From Nocardioides sp. 503 (lineage in GTDB: Bacteria; Actinomycetota; Actinomycetes; Propionibacteriales; Nocardioidaceae), in the NCBI RefSeq assembly GCF_004522095.1, contig NZ_SPUI01000003.1:1302001-1366000 (forward strand): DNA of 64,000 nucleotides, in the 5' to 3' direction. Each line of letters starts with the position of its first letter. The first letter of the stretch is position 1. Positions 35,338-45,095 of the stretch are shown piece after piece. The notes beneath the pieces were generated by a model that searched no databases, was not told where the DNA came from, and saw nothing but the letters and a program-made list of their open reading frames with translations. The position numbers were made by a program, and so were the translations under genes.

Positions 35338-35574
35338 ATGGCCCGTGAACAGGTGACCGAGATCCTCGCCGAGATGGTGGCCAACGTGCTGTCCCTCACG
35401 GTCGCCCCCGGTGACACCGTGGCGCCCGGCGACACCGTCGTGCTGCTGGAGTCGATGAAGATGGAGATCCCCGTGCTGGTCGAGATGTCCGGCACCGTCC
35501 GGGCCGTGCGCGTCGCGCCCGGCGACGTCGTCCAGGAGGGCGACGTCCTCGTCGAGCTCACGCCCGACGCCTGA
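35338..35574 (+). CDS. Biotin/lipoyl attachment carrier protein
   Basis: 78 residues, a free-standing biotinyl domain. The target Lys lies in LLESMKMEIPV (ESMKM is the biotin type). VAPGDTVAPGDTV before it and VAPGDVVQEGDVLVEL after it are the two symmetrical half-motifs of the fold. It probably carries biotin for an acyl-CoA or pyruvate carboxylase whose other subunits lie elsewhere. The next feature is tRNA-Ser on the other strand. Confidence 0.9.
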   Translation: MAREQVTEILAEMVANVLSLTVAPGDTVAPGDTVVLLESMKMEIPVLVEMSGTVRAVRVAPGDVVQEGDVLVELTPDA

Positions 35575-35613
35575 GCGACACGCCGTACTCGACGGGGATC
35601 CCTGCAGGCACGG

Positions 35614-35702
35614 CAGAGGGGGCGGGATTCGAACCCGCGGCTGACATCTCTGCCAGCGACCGCTTTCAAGGCGGTTCCGATCGGCCACTCCGGCACCCCT
35701 CC
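35614..35702 (-). tRNA. tRNA-Ser (UGA)
   Basis: 89 nt with the long variable arm of serine tRNA. Acceptor GGAGGGG pairs with CCCCTCT (one G-U); anticodon loop CTTGAAA gives UGA; T-arm GCGGG-TTCGAAT-CCCGC. Discriminator G is followed by CCG in the genome, so CCA must be added enzymatically. Confidence 0.95.
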
Positions 35703-35763
35703 GTGCACGCCGAGGCGTACGGCGGGCAAGTCTAGGCCGCGCGGGGCCGGGCGAGGGTCGCGG

Positions 35764-36147
35764 CTACTCGGAGCCGCCGAGCTCGATCTCGACGTCGTCG
35801 TAGGCGAGGTCGTGCAGCCGCTGGACGTGGCGGCCGATGTCGACCAGCAGGCGCTTGCCCTCCACCCGCACCGCCTCGACGTCCGCGCTCTCGAGCACCC
35901 CGGGGCCGAGCGAGCCGAGGCGGGCGAGCAGCGCGTTGCGCTCGCGGAAGGCCGTGCCTCCCCGCGCGGCCAGCCACCCGTCGTCGGGGGAGCTGGTCTC
36001 GCCCACCAGGGCGTCGCGGACGACGGCGATGCGCTGGCGCACCACCCAGCGCCAGTTGCCGAGGGCCGCGCCCTCGCGACGGGGTGCGTCGAGCGCGGCG
36101 TCCAGGCCGCGCAGCGCGCTCGCCAGGCCAGGGGTGATCGCGGGCAT
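35764..36147 (-). CDS. Conserved hypothetical protein, helical
   Basis: 127 residues, no recognised domain. The whole chain is predicted helical, with heptad-like stretches (SALRGLDAALDAPRREGAALGNWRWVVRQRIAVVRDAL, VEAVRVEGKRLLVDIGRHVQRLHDLAYDD). No signal peptide or membrane helix. GGGAGG sits 5 nt before the ATG. Composition supports coding; function unknown. Confidence 0.65.
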   Translation of the reverse strand: MPAITPGLASALRGLDAALDAPRREGAALGNWRWVVRQRIAVVRDALVGETSSPDDGWLAARGGTAFRERNALLARLGSLGPGVLESADVEAVRVEGKRLLVDIGRHVQRLHDLAYDDVEIELGGSE

Positions 36148-36258
36148 GGCTGCCTCCCGGTGGTCCGGCGCGCGGTGGACTCCCGAGCATGGCCCCCCGC
36201 GCGGGTCCCGGCAAGACCGGGTGGGCGGCGAGTTGCGGTGTTGTGTTCAATTCTTCCC

Positions 36259-36720
36259 ATGACCGCCGCCGAGACGTCCGACTATCGGCTCTCGCGCGCC
36301 TTCGCCGCCCGGTTCGTGGGCACCTACCTCGTCCTGCTCGCCGTGCTCATGTTCGTGGCGACCGCCGTGGTCGCCACCACCGGCTTCGTGACCCCCGACG
36401 CCCTGCTGGTGCTGCTGGTCGTGGGCGTGGTCGGGCTCGTCGTCCTGGGCTCCTGGCTGCGCTCGTCCTACGTCGTGCGGTTCGACCCGACCGGCTACCA
36501 CGTGCGGATGATCCGCGGTGCCGGCGTCAAGCAGGCCTCCTGGAAGGAGGTCGAGGACGCCGGCACGGCCTCGCCCAGCGGCATCCCCTGCGCGGTGATC
36601 CGGCTGCGCGACGGCCGCAGCACCACGATCCCGATGCCCGCGCTCGAGGCCGACCGCGAGCAGTTCGTCCGCGACCTCGCCGGCTACCTCAACCGCGGTG
36701 AGGGCCTGCGCCCCCTCTGA
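36259..36720 (+). CDS. Membrane protein with bacterial PH-like domain
   Basis: 153 residues. Two membrane helices (FVGTYLVLLAVLMFVATAVVATTG and ALLVLLVVGVVGLVVLGSWL) precede a small beta domain, SYVVRFDPTGYHVRMIRGAGVKQASWKEVEDAGTASPSGIPCAVIRLRDGRSTTIPM, that resembles YcxB/bPH2-type domains. Function unknown. Starts at ATG 36259, 6 nt after a TCAATT box. Confidence 0.75.
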   Translation: MTAAETSDYRLSRAFAARFVGTYLVLLAVLMFVATAVVATTGFVTPDALLVLLVVGVVGLVVLGSWLRSSYVVRFDPTGYHVRMIRGAGVKQASWKEVEDAGTASPSGIPCAVIRLRDGRSTTIPMPALEADREQFVRDLAGYLNRGEGLRPL

Positions 36721-36780
36721 GCCACGAAGGTCGGCCGCGGCGGCGTCGGGCGCGACAACCGGCCCGGGACCGGCGCCCGC

Positions 36781-37425
36781 TCAGCGAGCCGGGTCGAGGC
36801 TCGCGAGGAGGCGGACCATCCGGGTCTCGATGTCCTCGGGCCACGGAAACCGGGCGGCCACGGCCCGCTGGTGCGCCAGCCCGTGCAGGCCCAGCCACAG
36901 GGCGGTGGCATCGGCGCGGACGTCGGTGCTGAGCGACGTGCCGTCGGCGACGCACTCCGCGAGACCGGCGGCGAGCACCTCGAGCGCCTCGGCCCCGAGG
37001 GCGAGGACGCTGGCCTCGGTCAGGGAGTCGCCCCGGTCGGGGTCGGCGCGCCAGACGCCGCCGAACATCACGCGGTAGCGCGACGGGTGCTCCTCCGCGA
37101 ACCTCAGGTAGCCGCCGCAGACCGCCTGCAGCCGAGCGGTGGGGCCGCCGCGCTCGGACTCCGCGGCCTCCGCGAGCCGGTGCCGCAGCATCTCGAAGGC
37201 CTCCTGGGCGACGGCGAGCAGGATCGCGGGCGGGTCCGGGAAGTGCCGGTAGATCGAGGGGGCGCTGATGCCGGCCCGCCGGGCCACGGCGCGCAGCGTC
37301 ACGGCCTCCGCGGTGCCGGCCTCGTCCAGCACGGCGGCCGCGGCGGCCACGATCTCGTCGCGCAGCCGGTCGCCCTGGCCGCGGGGGTTCCGGGTGCGGG
37401 TGTGGCCCTCCGGAGGTGTGCTCAC
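36781..37425 (-). CDS. TetR-family transcriptional regulator
   Basis: 214 residues. N-terminal HTH: RDEIVAAAAAVLDEAGTAEAVTLRAVARRAGISAPSIYRHFPDPPAILLAV. The C-terminal ligand domain matches the TetR_C_33-like group (YLRFAEEHPSRYRVMFGGVW, then LWLGLHGLAHQRAV). It follows the oxidoreductase gene by 38 nt on the same strand, so it probably regulates that operon, itself included. GTG start. Confidence 0.9.
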   Translation of the reverse strand: MSTPPEGHTRTRNPRGQGDRLRDEIVAAAAAVLDEAGTAEAVTLRAVARRAGISAPSIYRHFPDPPAILLAVAQEAFEMLRHRLAEAAESERGGPTARLQAVCGGYLRFAEEHPSRYRVMFGGVWRADPDRGDSLTEASVLALGAEALEVLAAGLAECVADGTSLSTDVRADATALWLGLHGLAHQRAVAARFPWPEDIETRMVRLLASLDPAR

Positions 37426-37463
37426 CCGGGCGACGCTAGCGGAGGCGGGGTGGGCGGCGGCAC

Positions 37464-38522
37464 TCACGGGACGAGCACCACCTTGCCGCGCACCTGGCGC
37501 GACTCGGCGACGGTCATCGCCTCGCGCACGTCGACCAGCGGGTAGGTCGCCGCGACCTGGGGAGTGAGCGTGCCGTCGGCGAGCAGCGCCAGCACCGCGT
37601 GGATGTCGTCGCGGACGCGCGAGCGGAACCGGGCGGGACGGCGCAGGTGCCCGGACCAGAGGTCGTAGAAGGTGGCGCGCTTGCCGTTGGGCAGTGCGTT
37701 CCACGCCAGGACCTTGCCCAGCGCGGCCAGGAACGGCCCCCAGATCGAGCCGGTGCCCCGCACCTGGGTCGCGATGGCGTAGGCCACCAGCCTCCCGCCG
37801 GGGGCCAGGAGGTTCCAGGACCGGGTGAGGCTGTCTCCTCCGAGGTGGTCGAACACCGCGTCGACGCCCTGGGGCGCCAGGCCGCGCACGGTCTGGAACA
37901 GCTGCGGGTCGTCGTAGTCGACGGGGACGACCCCGAGGGCGCGGAGCGCGTCGTGGTGACGGGGGTGGGCGGTCCCGACGACCGTGACGCCGTGATGCAC
38001 CGCCAGCTGCACCAGCGTGGTCCCCACGCCGCCGCTCGCGCCGTGGACGAGGATCGTCTCGCCGGGCGCGACGCGGGCGCTGCGGTGCAGCATCTGCCAG
38101 GCCGTGACGCCGTTGACGACGAGGGTCTCGACCTCGACGGGGTCCAGCTCACGAGGTACGACGACCAGGTCCCGGGCGTCGAGCGCGGCGTGGGTGGCCC
38201 AGCCGCCGGTCTTCGTCATCGCGGCCACCCGGGTGCCCACCAGCGTGGGGTCGACCCCGGGACCGGTGGCGGTGACGGTCCCCACCAGGTCGTAGCCCGG
38301 CACGAACGGGAACTTCGGCTGTCCGGGGTAGCGGCCGCGCCGCATGGACTGCTCGGCCATCGAGATCCCGGTGGCCTCGACGCTGACGAGGACCTCGCCC
38401 TTGTCGGGGACCGGCAGGTCGCGCGTCCGGATCTCGAGGCCGTCGGGCTCGACGACGCCGGGCAGGACGACCTCGGTCATGGTCGTGGTGGTCGTGGTGG
38501 GGCTCGCTGCGCTCTCGGACAT
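37464..38522 (-). CDS. MDR-family NADP-dependent oxidoreductase
   Basis: 352 residues. MDR features: VSVEATGISMAEQSMRRGRYPGQPKFPFVPGYDLVGTV, VNGVTAWQMLHRSARVAPGETILVHGASGGVGTTLVQLAV (nucleotide-binding loop), VDAVFDHLGGDSL. No zinc ligands. First gene of an operon with the TetR regulator. Upstream (about 38540-38575) is an unusually AT-rich pocket (GTTTACAAGCGTTAAGTTAC) that may hold the promoter and TetR site. Confidence 0.9.
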   Translation of the reverse strand: MSESAASPTTTTTTMTEVVLPGVVEPDGLEIRTRDLPVPDKGEVLVSVEATGISMAEQSMRRGRYPGQPKFPFVPGYDLVGTVTATGPGVDPTLVGTRVAAMTKTGGWATHAALDARDLVVVPRELDPVEVETLVVNGVTAWQMLHRSARVAPGETILVHGASGGVGTTLVQLAVHHGVTVVGTAHPRHHDALRALGVVPVDYDDPQLFQTVRGLAPQGVDAVFDHLGGDSLTRSWNLLAPGGRLVAYAIATQVRGTGSIWGPFLAALGKVLAWNALPNGKRATFYDLWSGHLRRPARFRSRVRDDIHAVLALLADGTLTPQVAATYPLVDVREAMTVAESRQVRGKVVLVP

Positions 38523-38590
38523 GGGGGCCTCGTTCTTGGAGTGGGTTTACAAGCGTTAAGTTACACCCGTATATCCACCCTGCCAAGGGG

Positions 38591-39859
38591 CTAGCGAGGG
38601 ACGAGCAGGTGCCGTTGGTGCTCGACGGCGAGGTCGCCCGCCAGGGCGAGCGCGCCCAGCACCTCCGAGCGCTCGCCGAGGGTCGAGGCGCGGACGACGA
38701 CGCGCGCCGCGGCGGCCGGCTGCGCCCAGTGCTGCACCGCGGAGGCGACGTGCTCGGCGAGGAGCTCGTTGACCGAGGCGAGGTGGCCGCCGACCAGGAG
38801 CAGCCCGGGGTTCAGGACGGTCACGAGGCTGGCGAGCACCTGTCCGACGGTGCGGCCGGCGTCGGCCACCACGCGCACGGCGCCGGGGTGGCCCTCGCGG
38901 ACCAGGCGGCCCAGCTCGTCGGCGTCCAGGTCGTCGCGCGTGACGGGGGCGAGGGCGCTCAGCAGCCGTGGCACGGAGACCACCGTCTCCAGGCAGCCGC
39001 GCGAGCCGCAGCGGCACAGGACCCCGGCGGGGTCGACCTGCACGTGCCCGATCTCGCCGGCAGTGCCGCCCTCGCCGCGGAACAGCCGCCCGCCGAGCAC
39101 CAGCCCGGCGCCGATGCCGGTGGCGAGCTTGAGGTAGACCAGCGACCCGGACGTCGGCGAGGCGTCGCCGGTCGCTCCGGCGCCGTGTCGCTGCTCGCCG
39201 AGCGCCCCCAGGTTGGCGTCGTTCTCGACCACGAGCCGGGTGCCGCCCGGGTCGCCCCCGAGGTGGCCCCCCTGGTAGCCCAGCAGGTCGCCGAGCTCGA
39301 CCCCGGGCTGGCGCCCGACCCACAGCGGGAAGATGTTGTTGTCGGCCACCCGTCCGGTGCGCTCGTCCAGGGGCACGGGGACCCCGACCACGGCGATGCG
39401 GACGTCGCCCAGGTCGTGCCCGGCCTCGGCGAGGGTCTCGCCGACCAGGGTCGCCGCGCGGCGCAGCGCGTCCTCCGGCTCCTGCGCCCGGGCCAGCGGC
39501 ACGCACCGCTCGGCGAGCACCGGGCCCCGGACCTCGCCCACCGCGACGCGGATGTGGGTGTTGCCGATGTCGATGCCGGCGACGACCCCCTCCGGCGCCC
39601 GCAGGCTCAGCAGGTACGCCGGGCGGCCGCGCCGCCGCTCCTGGCGGGAGTCCGGCCGCTCGTCCAGGAGGCCCTCGGCGAGGAGCTCCTGGGTCAGCGC
39701 GGAGATCGCGGAGGACGACAGGCCGGTGCGCCGGCCGAGGTCGACGCGGCTGCCGGGGCCGTGCTCGCTGAGGGCGGCCAGCACCTGTCGTCGCCCGGCG
39801 CCGCGCCCGCGGGACGCCGTACCGAGTGGTGCCGGGGTGTCCTCAATTTGTCCGTTCAC
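38591..39859 (-). CDS. ROK-family transcriptional repressor (NagC/XylR type)
   Basis: 422 residues. N-terminal winged helix: RRQVLAALSEHGPGSRVDLGRRTGLSSSAISALTQELLAEGLL. The ROK domain starts with VVAGIDIGNTHIRVAVGEV and has GEIGHVQVDPAGVLCRCGSRGCLETVVS, the ROK signature with CxCGxxGCxE zinc ligands. I chose GTG 39859 over a longer N-terminus because the HTH follows at the usual distance. It is divergent from the GH3 enzyme, so a sugar ligand derived from that enzyme's substrate is likely. Confidence 0.9.
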   Translation of the reverse strand: MNGQIEDTPAPLGTASRGRGAGRRQVLAALSEHGPGSRVDLGRRTGLSSSAISALTQELLAEGLLDERPDSRQERRRGRPAYLLSLRAPEGVVAGIDIGNTHIRVAVGEVRGPVLAERCVPLARAQEPEDALRRAATLVGETLAEAGHDLGDVRIAVVGVPVPLDERTGRVADNNIFPLWVGRQPGVELGDLLGYQGGHLGGDPGGTRLVVENDANLGALGEQRHGAGATGDASPTSGSLVYLKLATGIGAGLVLGGRLFRGEGGTAGEIGHVQVDPAGVLCRCGSRGCLETVVSVPRLLSALAPVTRDDLDADELGRLVREGHPGAVRVVADAGRTVGQVLASLVTVLNPGLLLVGGHLASVNELLAEHVASAVQHWAQPAAAARVVVRASTLGERSEVLGALALAGDLAVEHQRHLLVPR

Positions 39860-39927
39860 AGCATGAAATGTGGCAGAGAAAGGAGCACCCGGGAAGAGGT
39901 AGCGGCACTTCCTCCGGCAGTGCTCTA

Positions 39928-39954
39928 ATGCCGCAGTGACGGTCGTCACGGCAT
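39928..39954. promoter_or_regulatory. Dyad between the ROK repressor and GH3 gene (candidate operator)
   Basis: ATGCCG (39928-39933) and CGGCAT (39949-39954) flank an inner TGAC/GTCA pair around GGTC. TCTAAT at 39924-39929 could be the -10 of the GH3 gene, so repressor binding here would block it. The divergent arrangement with a ROK protein supports an operator; inference. Confidence 0.45.
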
Positions 39955-39995
39955 CGGTAGATTCAGCCAGTTGAGCGAAGGAAACACAGCTCCCC

Positions 39996-42900
39996 ATGAG
40001 ACTTCAGCTTCTAACTCGGGCGACGGCGGCGACGCTGAGCCTCGCCACCGCGACGGCCCTCGTCGCCCTGCTCCCCCTCGCGCCCGCGACCGCGGTCGAC
40101 CCCGACCTCGCGCAGCTGGGCACCATCACCGCTTCGGCGTCCCAGGACGACCAGGACGGGGCGTTCCCGGCCGAGAAGGCCATCGACGGCGACCCCGCCA
40201 CGCGGTGGGCCAGCGGCAACGGCCCCGACGACGTCGACGCGGTGTTCACCGCGGACCTGACCTCCGACCTCGGACGGGTCGCGACCGTCTCGTCGGTGGA
40301 GCTGTCGTGGGAGGCCTCCTACGCCACGGCCTACGACGTGCAGGTGGCGACGGCCGACCCGCAGGAGCCGGCCAGCTGGACCACCGCGTTCTCGACCACG
40401 ACCGGTGACGGAGCCCAGGACGTCGTCACCCTCGACGCCCCGACGCCTGCCCGCTACGTGCGGGTCGCGATGAAGAAGCGCTCGGCGGCCACCTGGGACT
40501 CGCCGCGCCTGCACTACTACGGCTACTCGCTCTACACCTTCGCGATCCGGGGCAGCTTCTCCAAGCCGCTGGTCAACCTCGGCGCCCCGGCCAGCGTGCC
40601 GGCCGGTGCCACCGCGACCATCCCGGTCCGCCTCTCCAACGCCTCCGAGACCGAGGAGACCGTCCGCGTCCGCACGGAGGGCGGCACGGGCGTCGCCGGC
40701 ACCGACTACACGGCCGTCGACGAGGTCGTCACGTTCGCACCCGGCGACACCGAGGAGACCGTCGACGTGGCCACGACCAGCCGCGGCGCGCTCGCTCCGC
40801 GCCGTACGGTCCAGCTCACGCTCAGCGAGCCGTCGCCCGGCATCGACACCGGCGCCCGCACGAGCACGACGCTGACGATCACCCCCACCGGCGCGCTGCC
40901 TGAGTCGGGCTCGCAGCAGGTCCTCCAGGGCTTCGAGGACGGCGTGCCCGCCGGCTACACGACCTGGGCCAGCCGCGACGAGGTCAAGCCCGTCCTCACC
41001 GCGGTCGTCGATGACACCGTGCCGGGCGCGGCGACCGACAACCACGTCCTGGTCGCCACCGTCGGCGGCGAGCCCACGGGCGCCGACTGGTTCGGCTTCA
41101 CCAACGACACCGCCGCCACCGACTGGAGCGACCAGGACGGCTTCCGGTTCTGGTTCCTCGGCACCGGCTCGGGCAAGCGCCTCAGCTTCGAGCTCAAGAG
41201 CGACGGCAAGATGTTCGACCAGGACGTCACGGACGACAGCGTCGGCTGGCGACGCATCTCGGTGCTCTTCTCCGACCTGCGGGTCAAGGGCAACCACGCC
41301 TCCGAGGTCCGGTTCACCCCCCACGCCTCGACCGGCTTCGCGGTGACCCTCACCGGACTGGGCCAGGGCGCCTGGCGCTTCGACGACATCGCGCTCTTCG
41401 AGCGGGCGGTGCTCGTCGACGACTACGAGACCCCGGTCGCCGTCGGCTCGACCGACGACCCCGTCGGCTACTTCACCTGGAAGGGCTCCGAGGCCACCAC
41501 CATCACCCTGGGCCGGGAGCCTCAGGAGCGCGGTGACGTCGTGGACAACGACGTCCTGTCCGGCACCTACGACATCCCGACCGGGAGCTACGGCGGCTTC
41601 AGCAAGAACCTGCCCGACTCCCAGGACTGGAGCAGCTTCCGCGGCCTCCGCTTCTGGTGGTACGCCTCGCAGGCCAGCAACCCCGCCTCCCCGACCGCCG
41701 GCGCCGACATCGCCGTCGAGGTCAAGGACGGCGGACCCGACGGCGAGCACTCCGAGCTGTGGCGCGCCACCTTCAAGGACCGCTGGGGCTCGGCCGACAG
41801 CCGGTGGAAGCTGGTGGAGCTGCCCTTCTCCTCGTTCACGCCGAGCGCCTACCAGCCCGGGTCGCCGGAGACCAAGAACGGCACCTTCGACCTCACCAGC
41901 TCCTGGGGATTCGCGCTGACCTTCGCGCCAGGCACGACCGCACCCGTGCGGTGGGCCGTCGACGACGTGGAGCTCTACGGCACCCCGGCCACCGCCGGCA
42001 CGGTCGCCGTGGCCCCGACCCAGGACGTGACGCTGGTCGACGCCGGCGACACCGCCGCGGTCACGCTGCGGCTCACCACCACGACCGGGGAGCCCCTGGC
42101 CTCGCCGGTCGAGCTGACCTGGTCCACCGGCGCCGGCAGCGCCGTCGCCGGCACCGACTACGAGGCGACGTCCGGGACGGTCACGTTCCCGGCCGGCTCG
42201 GAGTCCGGCGCCACCCAGGTCGTGGAGGTGAGCACCCTGGCCCGCGACGGCGCCTCGGAGGCGCTCGACGTCCCGATCGACCTGACCGGCACCGGGGTCG
42301 CCCTGCCGGAGACGCGGACCCGGGTGGTCATCAACGCCCACGGTCTGCCCTACCTCGACGACACGCTGCCGACCGATCAGCGCGTGGCCGACCTGCTGGG
42401 TCGCATGACGCTCGAGGAGAAGGCCGGCCAGATGGCCCAGGCCGAGCGCCTCGGGCTCGACAGCCCCGACCAGGTCGCCGACCTGGGTCTCGGCTCGATC
42501 CTCTCCGGCGGTGGCTCGACCCCCGCGGCCAACACGCCCGAGGCGTGGGCGGCCATGATCGACGGCTTCCAGCGCCAGGCGCTCTCCACCCGGCTCCAGG
42601 TGCCGCTGGTCTACGGCGCGGACGCCGTCCACGGCCACAGCAACGTCAAGGAGGCGACGATCTTCCCGCACAACGTGGGGCTCGGCGCGACCCGCGACCC
42701 CGCGCTGGTCGAGGAGATCGGTCGGGCCACGGCCTCGGAGACCCGGACCACCGGCGTCAACTGGGCCTTCGCCCCGTGCGTCTGCGTCAGCCGCGACGAG
42801 CGCTGGGGCCGCGCCTACGAGTCGCTGGGCGAGGACCCGGCACTCGTGCGCGCCTTCTCCCGCTCGGCCATCGTCGGTCTGCAGGGCGAGGACCCCACCG

Positions 42901-45095
42901 ACATCACCGGCGCCGACGAGGTGCTGGCCTCCGCCAAGCACTGGGCCGGTGACGGCGGGACGACCTACGACCCGTCCAAGATCGGCAACGGCTACCCCAT
43001 CGACCAGGGCCTGACGCAGGCCTCGTCGATGGCGGAGTTCCGCCGGCTGCACGTCACGTCGTACGAGCCGGCCGTGGAGGCCGGCGTCGGCACGATCATG
43101 CCGTCGTACTCCGGGGTCTCGATCAACGGCGGCCCCGACGTCCGGATGCACGAGAACACCGAGCTCAACACCGGTGTCCTCAAGGGCGAGATGGGCTTCC
43201 AGGGCTTCCTGATCAGCGACTGGGAGGGCATCGACAAGCTGCCGGGCGGCACCTACGCCAACAAGGTGGAGCGCTCGATCGGCTCGGGCCTCGACATGGC
43301 GATGGCGCCGTACAACTTCGGCGCGTTCATCGACGCGGTCACCGCCGGTGTCACCGCCGAGCGGATCCCCGCGGCGCGCGTCGACGACGCCGTCACCCGG
43401 ATCCTCACCGAGAAGATGGACCTCGGCCTCTTCGAGCAGCCGTTCACCGACGCCTCGCAGCGCGACGCGTTCGGCGGCGAGGCGCACCGCGCCACCGCCC
43501 GCCGGGCCGCCGCGGAGTCGCAGGTGCTGCTGCGCAACGAGGGCTCCCTCCCGCTGGCCCACACCGGCAAGCTGTACGTCGCCGGCTCCAACGCCGACGA
43601 CCTCGGTAACCAGATGGGTGGCTGGACCATCTCCTGGCAGGGCGGGTCGGGCAACACCATGACGACCGGCACCACCATCCTCGAGGGCATCCGCCAGGGC
43701 GCCCCCGACCTGGACGTGACGTACTCCAAGACGGCGACCGAGCCGACCGCGGGCTACGACGCGGGCCTGGTCGTCGTGGGCGAGACGCCCTACGCCGAGG
43801 GTCAGGGCGACGTGGGCAACAACGGCAAGTCCTTGACCCTGTCGGCGGCCGACCGCGCCGCCGTGGCCACGGTCTGCGGCGCGATCGAGACCTGCACCGT
43901 CGTGGTCGTCTCCGGACGCCCCCAGGTGCTCGGCGCCGAGCTCGCGCAGGCCGACGCGGTCGTCGCGTCGTTCCTGCCGGGCAGCGAGGGCACCGGCGTC
44001 GCCGACGTCCTGCTCGGTGACGTGCCCTTCACCGGGCAGCTGCCGCTGACCTGGCCGGCCTCGACCGACCAGGTGCCGGTCAACGTCGGTGACGCCACCT
44101 ACGACCCGGCCTTCGCCTACGGCTGGGGCCTGCGCACGGACGTCCCGCGCGAGCGGCTCGGCGACCTGGTCGCCGAGCTGGACGGTGAGGCTGCCGCCGC
44201 CGGCCAGGCGCTCCTCGACGCCCCGGTGTGGGACGAGGACGGCGCGATCGACGACGCGGCCGCGGCCTGGCCGCTGCTGACCGAGCTCGCCGAGGCGCTG
44301 GCCGGCACCGACGACGCCACGCTGCCCCGCGCCGCGACCGCGGTGTCCCTGGCGCGCGACCTCGCCCAGGCCGCCGTCGTGGCGGGCACCACGGGCGTCG
44401 CCGACGGTGCCGCCCAGCGCGGCATCGCCGACGCCGAGCACCTGGTGTGGACCGGCGACGCCGCCGGCGCGGTGGAGCTGCTCGGCGAGGTGGCGGGCGT
44501 GGAGCCGGGCGGTGAGCCGACCGCGGTCACGTCGACCTCCGCCCCGGTGGTGCGCGGCACCCCCGTCGCGGGCGGCCGGCTGAGCGCCACTCCGGGGGCG
44601 TGGTCGGTGGCGGGCGTGGCCACGACGTACCAGTGGCTGCGCGACGGTGCCGTCGTGCCCGGCGCGACCGGGTCGACGTACCGCCTCGGTGCGGCCGACG
44701 TCGGTCACCGGCTCTCGGTCCGGGTGACCGCCACCGCAGAGGGCTACCTGCCGGGGACGGCGACGTCCGCGGCGACCGGGGCGGTGCGCAAGGCCCGTCC
44801 GGTCGTCACCGTCAGGGTCTCGGACCGCACCCCGCGTCCGGGTGCCCGACCGACGGTCCGGGTCCGGGTGTCGAGCCCGGCTGCCGCCCAGCCGACCGGG
44901 CGGGTCGTGGTCCGCTACGCCGGTCGCGTGCTGCGGGTCAACCTCACCGCGCGGGGCAACGGGGTCGCCACGGTGCGGCTGCCGGGACGACCGAGGGGCG
45001 CCTACCGCGTCCAGGTGTCCTACACGCCCACCGGCCAGTCCGCGCGCGTGCTGACGGCGGCCACGGCGCAGGTGGTCAGGGTCGTCGTCCGCTGA
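39996..45095 (+). CDS. Secreted multidomain glycoside hydrolase family 3 enzyme
   Basis: 1699 residues. Approximate layout: signal peptide 1-34; F5/8-type-C (discoidin-like) domain 43-185 (AIDGDPATRWASG); Calx-beta-like 190-296; two CBM11-like beta-sandwich modules 305-473 and 474-667; second Calx-beta-like 669-781; GH3 N-terminal barrel 784-1145; GH3 C-domain 1178-1378; helical segment 1385-1500; two Ig-like modules 1509-1599 and 1600-1699. The nucleophile is Asp1075 in GFLISDWEGI; KHWAGDGGT and GADAVHGHSNV are typical. Likely an exo-beta-glucan hydrolase or beta-glucosidase acting outside the cell. No sortase motif. GAAGGAA precedes the ATG. Confidence 0.9.
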   Translation: MRLQLLTRATAATLSLATATALVALLPLAPATAVDPDLAQLGTITASASQDDQDGAFPAEKAIDGDPATRWASGNGPDDVDAVFTADLTSDLGRVATVSSVELSWEASYATAYDVQVATADPQEPASWTTAFSTTTGDGAQDVVTLDAPTPARYVRVAMKKRSAATWDSPRLHYYGYSLYTFAIRGSFSKPLVNLGAPASVPAGATATIPVRLSNASETEETVRVRTEGGTGVAGTDYTAVDEVVTFAPGDTEETVDVATTSRGALAPRRTVQLTLSEPSPGIDTGARTSTTLTITPTGALPESGSQQVLQGFEDGVPAGYTTWASRDEVKPVLTAVVDDTVPGAATDNHVLVATVGGEPTGADWFGFTNDTAATDWSDQDGFRFWFLGTGSGKRLSFELKSDGKMFDQDVTDDSVGWRRISVLFSDLRVKGNHASEVRFTPHASTGFAVTLTGLGQGAWRFDDIALFERAVLVDDYETPVAVGSTDDPVGYFTWKGSEATTITLGREPQERGDVVDNDVLSGTYDIPTGSYGGFSKNLPDSQDWSSFRGLRFWWYASQASNPASPTAGADIAVEVKDGGPDGEHSELWRATFKDRWGSADSRWKLVELPFSSFTPSAYQPGSPETKNGTFDLTSSWGFALTFAPGTTAPVRWAVDDVELYGTPATAGTVAVAPTQDVTLVDAGDTAAVTLRLTTTTGEPLASPVELTWSTGAGSAVAGTDYEATSGTVTFPAGSESGATQVVEVSTLARDGASEALDVPIDLTGTGVALPETRTRVVINAHGLPYLDDTLPTDQRVADLLGRMTLEEKAGQMAQAERLGLDSPDQVADLGLGSILSGGGSTPAANTPEAWAAMIDGFQRQALSTRLQVPLVYGADAVHGHSNVKEATIFPHNVGLGATRDPALVEEIGRATASETRTTGVNWAFAPCVCVSRDERWGRAYESLGEDPALVRAFSRSAIVGLQGEDPTDITGADEVLASAKHWAGDGGTTYDPSKIGNGYPIDQGLTQASSMAEFRRLHVTSYEPAVEAGVGTIMPSYSGVSINGGPDVRMHENTELNTGVLKGEMGFQGFLISDWEGIDKLPGGTYANKVERSIGSGLDMAMAPYNFGAFIDAVTAGVTAERIPAARVDDAVTRILTEKMDLGLFEQPFTDASQRDAFGGEAHRATARRAAAESQVLLRNEGSLPLAHTGKLYVAGSNADDLGNQMGGWTISWQGGSGNTMTTGTTILEGIRQGAPDLDVTYSKTATEPTAGYDAGLVVVGETPYAEGQGDVGNNGKSLTLSAADRAAVATVCGAIETCTVVVVSGRPQVLGAELAQADAVVASFLPGSEGTGVADVLLGDVPFTGQLPLTWPASTDQVPVNVGDATYDPAFAYGWGLRTDVPRERLGDLVAELDGEAAAAGQALLDAPVWDEDGAIDDAAAAWPLLTELAEALAGTDDATLPRAATAVSLARDLAQAAVVAGTTGVADGAAQRGIADAEHLVWTGDAAGAVELLGEVAGVEPGGEPTAVTSTSAPVVRGTPVAGGRLSATPGAWSVAGVATTYQWLRDGAVVPGATGSTYRLGAADVGHRLSVRVTATAEGYLPGTATSAATGAVRKARPVVTVRVSDRTPRPGARPTVRVRVSSPAAAQPTGRVVVRYAGRVLRVNLTARGNGVATVRLPGRPRGAYRVQVSYTPTGQSARVLTAATAQVVRVVVR

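Noticed and set aside
35614..35702. Attachment site or integrated element at tRNA-Ser(UGA)
   Set aside because: No integrase, no direct repeat of the tRNA 3' end downstream, and flanking genes are housekeeping in type.
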